64,000 nucleotides of DNA, taken from Lytechinus variegatus (taxonomy: Eukaryota > Echinodermata > Echinoidea > Temnopleuroida > Toxopneustidae). The notes beneath the pieces are model-generated. The model searched no databases and was not told the origin of the DNA. It worked only from the letters and a program-made list of their open reading frames with translations. This document shows, piece by piece, positions 26,501 to 37,382 of this stretch. Made by a program: the position numbers and the translations under genes. The stretch's first letter is position 1. Every line of letters begins with the position of its first letter. The stretch spans positions 20,776,406 to 20,840,405 of the forward strand of contig NC_054748.1 in the NCBI RefSeq assembly GCF_018143015.1, given 5' to 3'.

Positions 26501-26979
26501 AATATGGTCAGCTGGGTGCAACTGTTATTCTAGTCATATTTAACTATTTTCTAGTCATATTTTACTAGAACCGAGTTATTTCTAACTAGAATATATGTCA
26601 GAAATGTGAATATCAGTGATTTCCATATCAGTTGCTCCCTGCTGACTACTGGTCTAGTCAATTTGACTGATTTGGTTTAAAAGTGTAGATGTAAAGAAAT
26701 TATTTCGAATATCTGACATTTTGACAATTATTTTAATATCAGGGTAGATGATTACTAATTAGAATATTAAGCCTACATCTAATATGGTTATTGTATAGCT
26801 TTACAAGACATGCAGTTTCGATCTCTTATGTCAAAATAGGCCATTTTCTGTTTACACAGGAAAGTCTAAATTAATGTGACGATATTACTTTGTTACTGAT
26901 AGAATAATAATCATGACTTACCTCCAGCTTGAGTAGCAATTATGCCGAGCAACATTAATGTAATAACAAACGATGCCAT
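20594..26979 (-). CDS. Gene A: secreted acidic cysteine protein, unknown family (three coding exons)
   Basis: Coding exons on the minus strand are 26979-26922, 23499-23248 and 20823-20594; together 540 nt, 179 residues and a TAA stop. All borders are GT/AG (donors GTAAGT and GTAAAC) and both introns are phase 1. Residues 1-18 (MASFVITLMLLGIIATQA) form a signal peptide, so the product is probably secreted. A dibasic KR at 24-25 could be a processing site. Cysteines are at 51, 75, 126, 144, 160 and 161. The body is acidic and mostly helix-like ('TSLDQFIEAFCTAVLGSL', 'ISRQFLSALAEGACEAAED'). Gene B (34531-37382) has the same exon number and phases, a matching MASF signal peptide, the same 24-residue spacing between its first two cysteines, and a similar 'DGL..W' segment before intron 2. 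Intron 2 holds several MITEs. A minus-strand AATAAA lies at 20244-20249, about 345 nt after the stop. I do not recognise the family. The exon model is strong; the function is unknown. Confidence 0.85.
21037..21216. mobile_element. Inverted-repeat MITE ('agctgttcataaag')
   Basis: The left end 'aaagctgttcataaagtt' is inverted in the right end 'cttatacgaacagcttgatgaaacag'. It is related to the hairpin element at 33250-33410. Confidence 0.65.
22505..22812. mobile_element. Two adjacent 'tttcatgaaacttgtt' inverted-repeat MITEs
   Basis: 22515-22655 and 22666-22812 each begin with a 'gtttca..acttgtta' end and finish with 'tttatgaaac(a/g)gg(t/a)ccc'. Both contain the block 'gattggctga'. Related copies lie at about 27968-28090 and 39388-39497. 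Confidence 0.7.
22880..22960. repeat. Stem-loop, 36-bp arms
   Basis: 'ccacggaggattagtctatt..gggggtgctg' pairs with 'cagcaccccc..aatagataatcctccgtgg' with few mismatches around a 10-nt loop. Confidence 0.85.
23176..23205 (+). mobile_element. Right-end fragment of the DR1-array TIR element
   Basis: 'cgtcggaaaagcggcgcct' followed by 'aggcgagac' matches the right ends at about 49866-49909 and 52690-52738. Confidence 0.7.
24575..24951. mobile_element. TTAA-flanked MITE of about 370 bp, copy 1
   Basis: It runs from TTAA-AGGCATTG to CAATCACT-TTAA and matches 39928-40313 nearly throughout. Shared blocks include 'gtgagcagccgattt', 'aaataggcgtcttatagac' and 'agatggtgtttccggtcac'. The terminal repeats are short and imperfect. 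TTAA at both ends suggests a piggyBac- or Kolobok-type target. It lies in intron 1 of gene A. Confidence 0.85.
24952..25024. repeat. Truncated copy of the 'aacaccagcctggaat' hairpin element
   Basis: Matches the left part of the element at 37766-38008 ('acaccagcccggaatgtata', 'caaaccgatgctgtttt'). It is cut off by the element beginning at 25027. Confidence 0.7.
25027..26114 (+). mobile_element. TIR-type repeat starting CAGTGGCGTAGCTACGG
   Basis: It begins cagtggcgtagctacgg and probably ends near 'agtcggatccgcccttg' (26114). The interior repeats the phrase 'gctcgcgcttcgcgctcgca' four times, at about 25240, 25690, 25800 and 25950, each followed by AT-rich sequence. A diverged copy of the phrase is at about 45550. 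No transposase is seen. The right border is uncertain. Confidence 0.55.
26169..26193. repeat. (TA)n microsatellite
   Basis: About 12 TA units. Confidence 0.95.
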
Positions 26980-26999
26980 TGTAAAATACACTTTCTAAA

Positions 27000-28640
27000 G
27001 CAGAGTGCTATAATACTGAAGATCAGGAGGCAACAGCTAAAATGGAAAATTTGCAATGATTTATGAAGTAAAATAGGTTAACGAAGAGATGATGATTTGG
27101 AAATTACAGCTTTACCAAGCGATGTTGCGAAACTATAGCGGTAAAAATAGTTTCCTGAACGATACATACACCCAGATGATCATCCCTAGAATAGTAACTG
27201 AAAGAAATATGAATCCCGACAATGAAAGATGACATTCCGTGATTTGTTTTTAATTTCTGCCAATATTCAAAGTTATGACAATGATGTATGAGTGGGCGTC
27301 ATGCAGTGAAGGAGGGGGAGGGGGTTCTCGCCATATGACCTAAAGTACTTTGATGACTTTTTATGGATTCCGACTTCTGATCATTGTCAAAAATCCAACT
27401 GTCATGGTTGCAATGAGTTAATAAATAAATTCCATTTTTTTTCAATTGAATCATTATAGGGGTTATTACACGACCCAGCTCGATCTTCTTTGTTCTTTGT
27501 ACTCTTATCCTTACATATTCTTCCTCCTCGTTTTTTACTTATTTATTATAATTCATTATTCTTTTATTTTTATTTATTGATTTTATTTATTTATTTATTT
27601 ATTCATTATTATTATTATTATTATTATTGTTTTTTTTTTTTTTGGGGGGGTATTCTTAACTAATCGCAAAAGACTTGAATCATTGCAGAGTTGTCAATAA
27701 GGGTGTGGGGTTCGGACGAAATGACATAAGCTTGCACCCCGCGCAAAAGTTCAAGACAAAGGGTGAATATAGATATTATTTGCTGAATATTATGTCAAAA
27801 TGTCGCTTACTTCGTTCACTCGTGACTTTCTCGAAATTGTCTCACCTACACCATATTGTGCCCCCTCAAAATATCTGGACAATTACGCCAATGGTTGGGG
27901 TTATAACTCAATGTCTTCTTTCTTGTAAAATTCAATTGAAGGGTCTTCCAACGAGAGGGTTTACTCCTGGGACCCGTTCCCTAAAACTTGTTATCATAAC
28001 CAATTTACAATAACAATTAAAAGCTACCGAAATATTTCAATCTGATTGGCTGATAGTAATTGGTTATCGAAATTGTGCATTTGTTATAAGCCAGTTCGTA
28101 GTTCCTTTCTGCGCATGATCAAAAGATTCTACGCATGATCAGAGGAAGGTCATTTGTACTAAAGTGACATGGTGGCTTAAAAATCTAATGAGATAAGCGC
28201 CAACTTTGATGTCTTGATTATTCATATATTCGTTTGAATAGTGGTATCCATCACAAAAACCAACAATGCGTCCACGAACGAATGGTATTTCAAAGTTTGC
28301 CAAGCACACTGTGCAACATGCTATGATATGCATTCAAAGTAGGAATGCAACAAATACCTTCATAAAGTGTTCATTGGTGTGCTATTCTAGTCACCTGGGC
28401 TATTCCATTTCTTCATCCTGCTATGTAAGGCAAGCTTACGTAATATCTTGCTTTGCAATCTGCCTATCATAATGAAAGAAATTAAAGGCCATTTGACCAA
28501 AATTGTCCCTGAAGTAACTACGAACTGGTCTATTATAACAGGTCTTTGTGATACCTATTTACCGATTTGTTACCTATTTACCTATGGGTACCGGTAGGAA
28601 GTAATTCCTTTAAAAGCTGTGTGCGCTATGAACGCCTAGC
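27000..28640. other. Region between genes A and B, proximal to gene A
   Basis: The first 100 bp are the presumed promoter side of gene A on the minus strand; no certain TATA box can be named. A 'gggacccgtt..acttgttat' MITE lies at about 27968-28090, and (ATT)n plus poly-T at about 27600-27645. No exons were found. Confidence 0.5.
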
Positions 28641-28932
28641 TTAGCCGGGTAATATAGGAGCGCGTTGAGCACCTAACTTGGTGGATATGTGCGCAATATA
28701 AATACCCTATATTATATTACCCCTTCATCGAGAATGTATGGGGGAGGATGTAGGTCATATGGATCACTTTGGACGGAAATCTTGAAAAAAAACCACACAA
28801 AACAATACAAAACAAAGAACGACAGACAATCAGCCAATAAGGGGGTGGAGTGAGACATGACCAATCCCCACTGCCCTTGATCCTTATTGGCTAATACAGT
28901 GGAGGTGCCGAGGCGCTTGTTGATTGCACACA

Positions 28933-29436
28933 TTAAAGGGGAAGTTCACCCTGACAAAAAGTTTATTGTAAAAATAGCAGAAAAAATAATTAAAAATATT
29001 GCCGAAGGTTTGAGAAAAATTCATCAAATAATTAAAAAGTTATTAGAATTTCAATTATTTGATTTGTGACGTCATATGCGAGCAGCATTCCTACATAGTG
29101 AATGGTAAAAAGTCAATGAAATGTCATTTTCTCAGAAAATTGAAAATGGTTTTCACTGTACCTTTTGTATATCAATAGACAAATCATTTCACACCCAATC
29201 ATGAATAGAAAACAAAATTAAGTCATCAGGAACCATAAAAATTTGAAATTCATGCATTTTATATTACATAACACATGGGGCAGCTGCTCGTTTATGACGT
29301 CACAAATCCAAAACTTTGAACTCTAATAATTTTCTTACTCTTCAACGGATTTTCCTCAAACCTTCACCAATATTTTTTATTATTTTTTCTGCGATTTTTA
29401 CAACAGAGTTTTCTTCAGGGTGAACTTCCCCTTTAA
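28933..29436. mobile_element. TTAA-flanked inverted-repeat MITE, 504 bp
   Basis: It runs from TTAA-AGGGGAAGTTCACCCTGA to its complement ending AGGGGAAG-TTAA, read inverted. The arms extend inward through 'gtttgagaaaaattcat' and 'tttgtgacgtcat'. TTAA at both borders. Confidence 0.9.
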
Positions 29437-29439
29437 TTC

Positions 29440-29566
29440 GAGGGCCGGGGTACCCACCTAGTACCCAATAAAGTGACTAACATGGATAAGTACCTTGTCA
29501 AAGGACATTAGCGCCGGGTGGGATTCGAACCCTCGAGTCAAGTGACTGACCCACTACACCACGACA
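29440..29566 (-). mobile_element. tRNA-derived SINE, head portion
   Basis: On the minus strand it reads 'gtcgtggtgtagtgggtcag' (A box) and 'gggttcgaatccc' (B box), followed by 'acccggcgctaatgtcc'. These are RNA polymerase III promoter boxes of tRNA origin. It abuts the MITE at 28933-29436. Confidence 0.8.
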
Positions 29567-29725
29567 TTTCCATAATACTTTTGATAATGGGTAATTAATA
29601 TTATTGTAAAACCCAGTTGTGCAGGCAAGGCCCGATAGCAAATGAACCAAACCTCGTTTTTCGATGTATATTTAAAAACAAAAACGTTTTAATGGTTTCT
29701 GGTCAACTCGAAGATGCCACTTTGA

Positions 29726-29762
29726 AATGCTCAAAGTTACGAAATTCGTAACTTTGAGCATT
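29726..29762. repeat. Perfect 37-bp palindrome
   Basis: aatgctcaaagttacgaa and its exact complement flank one central A. An outer pair ggtcaact (29701-29708) and agttgacc adds a second, interrupted stem. Confidence 0.95.
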
Positions 29763-30536
29763 TTCCGCAAGTTGACCAAATCCAAATATGGCCACCAAAA
29801 TATGGAATTCAATCAATATTTCGCACACTGTGAAAGCGTGAAACAGGAGTGAACTAATGACATGTTGATGACTTGAAATATGATTATGATTTTTTTTTAA
29901 ATACTTTTTTTTTCTTGATTAGGAATAATGATTTCAGACAATCTCATACAACACTTTATGCAACACTATATGTATTTCATAGTCAAGTAAATCCAAATTC
30001 TGTCAAAATTATTTATCCCAACTGAGATTGATCAGAATATAGTTAGGAATGTATGGAAGCCATTTGGAATATAAAAATACAGCATTTATCACAAACATGA
30101 CATAAGAAATTATATATTTCGTTAACAATCGTGTTTCAGACAGAACACAGACAGTACTTCACTCAACATGCTCAAAGATGACATAACATGCAATGCAGTG
30201 CTCACTCCTGTGAAAATGATTTATTGCCCATTCGCATTGCACATAATATATTACAGCATATACAAGCGTCTTTGGTAGCCATTTTGAATATCAAGGAAAT
30301 AATTATATAAAAAAATAGTTACTTTACAACATGGTAACAGATGACCATCCTCAACTGACTTCTTTCTTTTTATATTCTAAAGTTGGAATTCTCCAAAGAA
30401 TAATATCAATTAGGTACACGAATTTTACTGAATTTTCAGTCAACACGTTTGGTCCGATAGCTATATAGACACGAAATGACGTTTTTTTGCGCGTATGTGT
30501 GACTTATCGGTCGTGGAGTGACAAATTTTGTCTCTC

Positions 30537-30639
30537 TTTCTATCTATCAATCTATCTACCTATCTATCTAATCTATTTATCTGTCTATCTAATCTTTCTT
30601 TCAATCTATCTATCTTCCTACCTATCAATCAATCTATCC

Positions 30640-30672
<33 letters not shown>

Positions 30673-30890
30673 ATCTATCTATCTATCTAATCTATCTATA
30701 TGTCTATCTAATCTTTCTATATATCTTCCTACCTATCAATCAATCTATCCATCTATCTATCTATCTATCTATCTATCTTCATACCTACCTATCTATCTTT
30801 CTATCTATCTATCTATCTTCCTACCTATCTATCTATCTATCTATCTATCTTTCTATCTATCTATCTATCTATCCATCTATCTATCTATTT
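30537..30890. repeat. (ATCT)n microsatellite, about 350 bp
   Basis: Nearly uninterrupted tatc units. The Tyr/Leu/Ser-rich open frames over it are translations of the repeat. Confidence 0.97.
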
Positions 30891-31618
30891 TATTGATTTA
30901 TTTAGTAATATATTTCAATTTATTCATTCATTTATTTATGTATGTATTTGTTTATCAATTTATTTAGTTTAATTCAAATACAAATCATATCTCATTAATC
31001 AATCGTTCATTCATTAGAATTTCAGTGGCCTGTTTTTGCCTTTTTTGTATTTGGTGTATATTTTATTTATTTATTGTTATGTTATGTTCGGGGACTAGCC
31101 TTGATAGGCCTTCAGCCTTTGCTGGTCCCCTGCATCTGGTACTTGTATTTTGTGCTTTCATTTGTTGTAATTTTTATCTCTAAAATTGTATTCTGCTTTT
31201 TTATTTTTTTGCCTCTTTATAATATTTGTAAATATTGTTTTATCATGTTAAACATGTAAAATGTATGATTTTATCTTGGATACAAATAGAAGGCCATATC
31301 GGCCAATCAATCAATGATAAGGGGGTTTAAACAGGGGCATCATATTCATGTCTACTTTGAAGTTTTCGGGACAGAGTTTACAAAAGCAGCAAAAACATGA
31401 ATTTGCAGAACTTTATCATTCAAATGGATTATTATTGAGTGATGAACATGCAAGTCTATCTCGGGAACAAAAAGAAGTAATAGTAGTAGTAGAAAAAGAG
31501 GAAGGAGAAGATAAAGAAGAGAAATAAACAGGAGAAGAGGGGGAGGAAAAAGAAAGAAAAAAAAATGGCGAGAAGGAGAAGGAGGAGGGAGGGGATGTGA
31601 ATAACCACTCAGTCTTGA

Positions 31619-32222
31619 TCCTAAAGGAAAAGTCCACCCCAACAAAAACTTGATTAGAATAAAAGGAAAAAAATTCAACAATCATAATACTGAACATTTC
31701 ATCAAAATCGGTTGTAAAATAAGGAAGTTATGACATTTTAAAGTTCTGCTTCATTTCACAAAACAGTTACATTCACATCCTGGTCAGTACGCAAATGAGG
31801 GAATTGATGACATCACTCACTCACTATTTCTTTTGTATTTTATTATATGAAATATTCTAATTTTCTCCTCATTCTCCTGTGAAACAAAATTTCTTCTTCC
31901 CTGAACAAGAGGAATTACCATTGCTTTAACATTTTATGGTTCGAGTTGGTTTTTAATGTCAAATCAATAAAAATTGAAATATTGCATAATTCAAACGATA
32001 AAAAACAAAAGAAATAGTGAGTGAGGGCCATTATTGACTCTCTCATTTGCTTTCTCCGAGTTGTGCATATAACTGTTTGAGAAAATTAAGCAAACCTTAA
32101 AATGTCATATAACTTTCTTATTTTACATCCGATTTTGATGAAATTTTCTGCAATATTCTTGTTAGATTTTTCTCTACTAATTCGAATCAACACCTTTCTG
32201 GGATGGACATTACCTGTAAAAA
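31619..32222. mobile_element. Inverted-repeat MITE of about 600 bp ('aaaagtccacccca')
   Basis: The left arm starts 'aaaggaaaagtccacccc'. The right arm ends 'tttctgggatggacattacc' and carries inverted versions of 'atttcatcaaaatcgg', 'ttcacaaaacagtta' and 'cgcaaatgaggga'. It is the complete relative of 9104-9330. The arms are diverged, so it is older than the fold-backs at 17 and 55 kb. Confidence 0.75.
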
Positions 32223-33249
32223 ATGATGCATGGTTGAATTCTGCAATCATAACAAAATACCACTTTTCAGCGAAACCTCCTCCGCAAGTACCTCAGGGAC
32301 AATGGCGGATCCAAAATTTTCCTAGGGGAAGGGGACATTTTCCTGAGGAAAATTTCACAAGAAAAGAAGGTTTTCACTAATAAGTGAGGGTCATTTCTCC
32401 AAGTAAAATCTGGCACGCAAAAAAAAAAGAAAAAAAAGAGTCTGGTGTATGAACGACATATATTTCCGTTAAAATAATTTGCTGTTAAAGGGGGAGGGGG
32501 GGGGGCACGGGCCGGATGTGCACCCCCCCCCCCGATCCTTCACTGCTCGTTGACACATGTTTTCTGAAATCAGATCATCACTTATATCCACTACAATGAG
32601 ACCTAAGTGATCAAAATAGGGTTTACTTTTCTTATTTCTACGGTACTTTGTCATATACTCCACCAGTGCACCCTCGAATTAACCTCGTATCTATGAACCT
32701 TGATGCTTAGCCGGGACGCTTAGTCACACTGATAAAACAACCCCAATGACTCCAATTCCCCCTGTAATAAAAACTATTTTTTGTTACTAATAATCATAAT
32801 ATATAGTAAATGAGGCGCCGAGTATCTACTTGTATATTATAATAATAATAATTCCTTCTTATTAAGCGCTTTTTCAAAAGTTACAAAGCGCCTATTCAAT
32901 GGCGCACGGCTATAGCTCCAGCTGCTAAAACTAGTATTTTTTTTCAAAACTAGTAATTTTTTCGGAAAAGTCCACAATCATGCCCCATCTTCATTCACCC
33001 TCATAATCAACTTGGTTGCTTCGTTCCCTTGCTTACACGTATTCCAAAACACATTTCTTTAAATTGCCTCATCCCATGTGTCAGCAAATAATAATGATAT
33101 GCATAATATGCAACATTTATATAGCGTGCAATACAACTGTTTCCAAGCGCTGCATATACTATTACCCCGGTTTTATCTCGACTAACATGACTATATCCTT
33201 GAGCATTCAAGGAATTCCTTCCTACCGGGTACCTATTTACTACATCTGG

Positions 33250-33410
33250 TGGGCGTTTCATAAAGCTGTTCGTGAGATAAGAACGACTGGTGATCCTTTC
33301 TTTTGGTAAATGGTATATTCATTGGTGATTGAGTTAAGCGCGTAAGAAATGATCACCAGTCGTCCTTAAAGTCGCTCTTAACTTACGAACAGCTTTATGA
33401 AACGGCCCCC
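33250..33410. mobile_element. Hairpin MITE inserted within a SINE
   Basis: 'gggcgtttcataaagctgtt' is inverted as 'aacagctttatgaaacg' at the right end; the inner part 'gaacgactggtgatc' pairs with 'gatcaccagtcgtcc'. It splits SINE sequence that is continuous in copy 2 ('ctacacctcggtggagaatgg'). Confidence 0.85.
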
Positions 33411-33540
33411 AGGGGGGAGAGTGGCAAATGTAGATAAACGCCTTGGTAAAGGACGCTAGTGCTGTGGTAGAATTAGAACCCAGGACCTTGTGGTTCAAGT
33501 CCAGAGATTTATCCACTGAGCCACAACAACTATTCAATGA
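33411..33540 (-). mobile_element. tRNA-derived SINE, head half in duplication copy 1
   Basis: The minus strand reads 'ttgtggctcagtggataaat' (A box) and a B-box-like 'gggttctaattc'. The tail half lies at about 33110-33249 on the other side of the hairpin element ('catttatatagcg'). Confidence 0.8.
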
Positions 33541-33724
33541 ATTCCAAGGACCCCCGTTTTTACAAATATTTGTAGTTCCGAAGCCCGTTCCGAGGACCCT
33601 CCTTTTTACAATAAGCCCGCTCCAAGGCCACCGTTTTTTTTCTCTCGACCGCGGCACACCACTACCACTTTTTGGGTCGAGTGCCCCCCGGGAAGAAAAC
33701 AAAAAACAAAATAAATAATGAAAT

Positions 33725-34366
33725 CACCCTCATAATCAACTTGGTTGCTTCATTCCCTTGCTTACACGTATTCCGAAACACATATCCTTAAATTGCCCCA
33801 CCCTATAATGTGTCAGTGAATAATAATTAATAAAAATTAATTAAATTTTTAACTAACAAAAATAATGATCATTAATAATAATAATAATATAATAATACTA
33901 ATAACAACAATAATAACAATACCAACGATAATAATGATTATGATAATAGTGATATGCAACATTTATATAGCTTTTAATACAAATATTTCTAAGCGCTGCA
34001 TACTATCACCCTTGGCTTTAACACGAATATCGACGGTGGAGCATTCAAGCGATTTCTTCCTACCGGGTACCCATTTACTACACCTCGGTGGAGAATGGCA
34101 AGTGTGGATAAAGGTCTTGCTAGAGGACGCGAGTGTTGCGGTAGAATTTGAACCCACGACCTTGTGGTTCATAGTCCAGAGACTTATCCACTGAGCCACA
34201 ACAACTATTCATTGAATTTCAAGGACCCCGTTTTCACAAATATTTGTAGTTCCGAAGCCCTTTCCGAGGACCCTCCTTTTTACAATAAGCCCGCTCCCAG
34301 GCCCCCGATTTTTTCTCTCGCCCGCGGCACACCTCTACCACTCTTTTTGTCGAGTGCCCCCCCCGG
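33725..34366. repeat. Tandem segmental duplication, copy 2
   Basis: Second copy of 32996-33692, with an added AT-rich 'aataataat' expansion at about 33825-33950 and without the hairpin MITE. Its SINE head (about 34090-34205, minus) retains the B box 'gggttcaaattc'. Confidence 0.85.
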
Positions 34367-34530
34367 AAGAAAACCAAGGCCAATACAATTGAAGTATTCC
34401 ACGATCCTGACGATAAGGTACTTGACATGAAATTAATACTCCTTACATTTTAAACATTTCCTACATGTCTTACCTGCGTCGGTGGTTCCTCATTTTGAAC
34501 TTCAAAAGATTGGGAAAACTTGTATCGAAA

Positions 34531-37382
34531 ATGGCGTCTTTCTTTCTCGCTCTGATCGTATTCGGATTCGCAGCTCAGGCCAATGGTAAGTGACCATTTT
34601 AATCTTCATTTCGTTGATCAAGCATCTTTATGTCATCGCCGTAATATTATGCTTTTCGATTTTGTAATATAAAAGTTGATATTACTACAGAGATGGGAGT
34701 TTAACCAAGGTATTACCATGATTGCGGGGCAAACATAAAACTGCGCCCCTACGTTGGGGCTAGCTTTATAATGACACCCCTACCCTTTTTGTCCTAAGTT
34801 TTGACGCCACTGGCTCTTTTTGTCATACATCAGATTACAATTCAGTGCAATTTGGGATTACAGAGCATCAATTCAATATGACTTATGTGCATCACTGAGC
34901 AAGCCTATCTCTTCACTTTCCTTCCCCTTAATTTCTCCTCTTCACCCTTTCTCCTCTCCATTTTGCTTTTTTGCGGCCCCCGAAAATGGTTCTCTCGGCA
35001 CCTCCCCCCACAGACCCTGATTGAAACTTTGGTCAACAAGTGTGTCCCCACACAAAGACTAGCAGTTTCAAAACTTGCTGGTTGAGGGCCTTCAGTACAC
35101 AAGGCAAGAGTAGGCTGCAATTCAGACCCTAGAGTGAAGGGTTTGCACAGCAGACTACCTCCCCCTGATACGACACTGAAATCAAAATACATTCCACCAT
35201 CACCTCTTCCTTTCTTCACAGCTTGGCCATTCCGAGGCAACATCCCTGGCGACGACGAAGACGGTTACGGCGTCGATCTATCCTTATCCTCTGTCTGCCA
35301 TCAAGCCTTCGTGGAGAACGAGAATAAGTACGAGGAATCGTTCGTCCACTTCATGCTCGAGGTCATCTGCCCATCTCTCCTTGATGACGACGACGAAGGG
35401 TCAGGGGAGGGGTCTGGTCACGGGCTGGCTTGGTTAGCCACGCACGGCAACGGGTTGCGGATTTTGGGCTTTGAAGATATAGGTAGGTTAGTTAGAGGTG
35501 GCGAAGACGATAATGACGACGATGATTAAAACGATGTTTGTGATGATGACGATTAGAATGAGGACGATGGTGTTGGCAGTGATAATAGTTGACTGATAAA
35601 GATGGTGGCAATGGATGATTTCGAGTTCAGTGCTGACCTTTTGGTGTTGGTGTTAGGTAAATTTTTACACGATTATAACACCAAACATAAAATGAAGATG
35701 GTCCCGAAAAGTCACTCACTAGTTGTTGAGATGTCAATAATATGATCTGGATCAGTTTTACAAACTCTGAATAAGTTTTGGAAGCAAGGGGAAACACTCC
35801 AAATTTCAACACCAACACCAAGGCCAACACCGAACTTGAAATCACCCAATGATGGTAATGATGATGATGATGAGCATGAAGGTGATAGTGGTGGTGATAA
35901 GAATAATATTGCTACTGATAGCGGAGGCGGCAGTGATGATAGTACGTGCCTGTTGGTCGTGATGATGATGATGATGATGATTAAGATAATAGGGATGATT
36001 GCGATGAGAACCAGGGGCGGATCCAGCTTCAGCCAATAGGGGGGAGGGGACCGAATTTTGTTTCACCCATATTTTCCCTGATTGTCCGCTCAAACTTGAT
36101 TTTTGTTTGTTTCTTTGAAGGGGTTGTCCCAGTGGCATAAAAAGCCAAAAATTTTGAGGGGGGCTCGATACAGCGTATTGCTCAAAATTAATCTGAAGTT
36201 GCGCCTATCCGCCTATGAGAACGATAAGAAAAACGTTGCTTATTGTAATGGCAATGGCGATTCTGAAGATGATTATAATCACCAATTTCAAAGACAATTT
36301 TGCTACTGCCCTAGTTGCTGAAAATGACAGGTATAAGTGATACCTTTGCTTTTACTACAAGGAAACTCTCTATTGTCAATTCATCAATTCATTTGAAAAT
36401 GCAAGTAAAACCACAATGGATACCTGAGAGGCTTTTGACGAAATTTGATGGACTGGGGCAGCAGATCATCCGAAGATTTGCACCGGACGAACAATTGCAA
36501 ATATGTCGTTGTTCAGAGTCAAGAGATGTCTGTCCCAGTCCAAATTTCAACAAAAGCCTCTCATCTCTCCATTGTGATTTGACTTGCATTTTTAAAGGAA
36601 TTGGTTCGTTGTCGAGTGTGTCTCCGTAGTAAATGCTAAATGTCTGGATAGTGGCAATGATATATGACAACTTCAAAGATTAATCATAATATCCTGTTAA
36701 CTAAAAATTCCACCTTTTTCCTTTCTCTTGCCCCAATGTCATCTCCTATCTTTCAAATGTCTCTCTTTGACGTGGGCATCCATTACTTCATTACTTATTC
36801 TTAACTTAACATCCCTCCGACCACTTCCTTTCCTCGCCTCTCCATATAAACCAACACCACCACCACAACCATCATCACCATCCTCCTCCTCACCACCATC
36901 ATCATCATCATCATCATCACCACCATCATCATCATCATCACCACCATCATCACCACCACCACCATCATCATCACCAATATCACCATCATCATCACCACCA
37001 CCATCATCATCATCATCATCACCACCATCATCACTATCACCACCACCACCACCACCATCATCACCACCATCATCACCATCATCATCATCCTCCTCATCAC
37101 CCTCCTCCTCTTCATCATCCTCCTCACACCCCAGTCCGAGCCCTCTCCACAGACCCCGCCACACAGCAGTACCTCCGCGACACCGCCGAGCACATCTGCG
37201 GACCCGAACACTTCGTCCACCCCGGCATCGAGGCATTCTGCCACTTCCGCGAAGTGGGCATCAAAATCAACTTCTTAGGTGGAGGAAGTGGTGATGGGAG
37301 CGGGGAAGGTGGCACTTATTCTAGCAGCTACAGTAGCGATGATGGATACGGCTACTCTATGTTTTCAAGTAGTTACGTGTAA
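34531..37382 (+). CDS. Gene B: secreted acidic cysteine protein, paralogue of gene A (three coding exons)
   Basis: Coding exons are 34531-34585, 35222-35482 and 37135-37382; together 564 nt, 187 residues and a TAA stop. Donors are GTAAGT and GTAGGT, acceptors TTCACAG and ACCCCAG, and both introns are phase 1. Residues 1-17 (MASFFLALIVFGFAAQA) are a signal peptide. Cysteines are at 44, 68, 127 and 141; C1 to C2 spacing is 24, as in gene A. An acidic run DDDDE lies at 73-77, 'HGLAWL' at 85-90, and the C-terminal tail from 154 is rich in Gly, Ser and Tyr ('GGGSGDGSGEGGTYSSSYS'), which gene A lacks. The linker between C2 and C3 is longer than in A (59 against 51). The acceptor of exon 3 is fed by a long (CAT/CAC)n tract. 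Its head-to-head placement with gene A across about 7.5 kb suggests an old inverted duplication. The family is not recognised; candidates such as cytokine-like or antimicrobial factors are guesses only. Confidence 0.85.
35616..35851. mobile_element. Inverted-repeat MITE in intron 2 of gene B
   Basis: 'gatttcgagttcagtgctg' with 'ttggtgttggtgtta' on the left is inverted on the right as 'acaccaacaccaagg' with 'ccgaacttgaaatc'. Confidence 0.8.
36388..36604. mobile_element. Inverted-repeat MITE ('aatgcaagtaaaaccaca') in intron 2 of gene B
   Basis: The left arm 'tttgaaaatgcaagtaaaa' .. 'ctgagaggcttttg' .. 'ggactgggg' is inverted in the right arm 'cccagtcc' .. 'aaaagcctctc' .. 'gacttgcatttttaaa'. 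The same family is at 51433-51657 with its other arm at 52742-52790. Confidence 0.85.
36855..37130. repeat. (CAT)n/(CAC)n/(TCC)n microsatellite ending at a splice acceptor
   Basis: Interrupted cat, cac and tcc units that run up to the polypyrimidine tract of gene B exon 3. The Ser/Pro-rich and Asp-rich open frames across it are not genes, although the plus-strand frame at 36728-37294 overlaps real exon 3 in a different frame. Confidence 0.95.

Larger units (their letters stand above)
32996..33692. repeat. Tandem segmental duplication, copy 1
   Basis: It starts 'caccctcataatcaacttgg' and ends 'gtgccccccggg'. The same order of parts (unique lead, reverse SINE, CCCGGGGGG repeat) recurs at 33725-34366. 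Only this copy contains the hairpin element at 33250-33410. Confidence 0.85.

Noticed and set aside
30487-30896. Membrane-like Tyr/Leu/Ser-rich open frames
   Set aside because: Translation of (ATCT)n in two frames.
36728-37315. Ser/Pro-rich plus-strand protein and Asp-rich minus-strand protein
   Set aside because: Products of the (CAT/CAC)n intron repeat of gene B. The end of the plus frame overlaps exon 3 but in the wrong frame.
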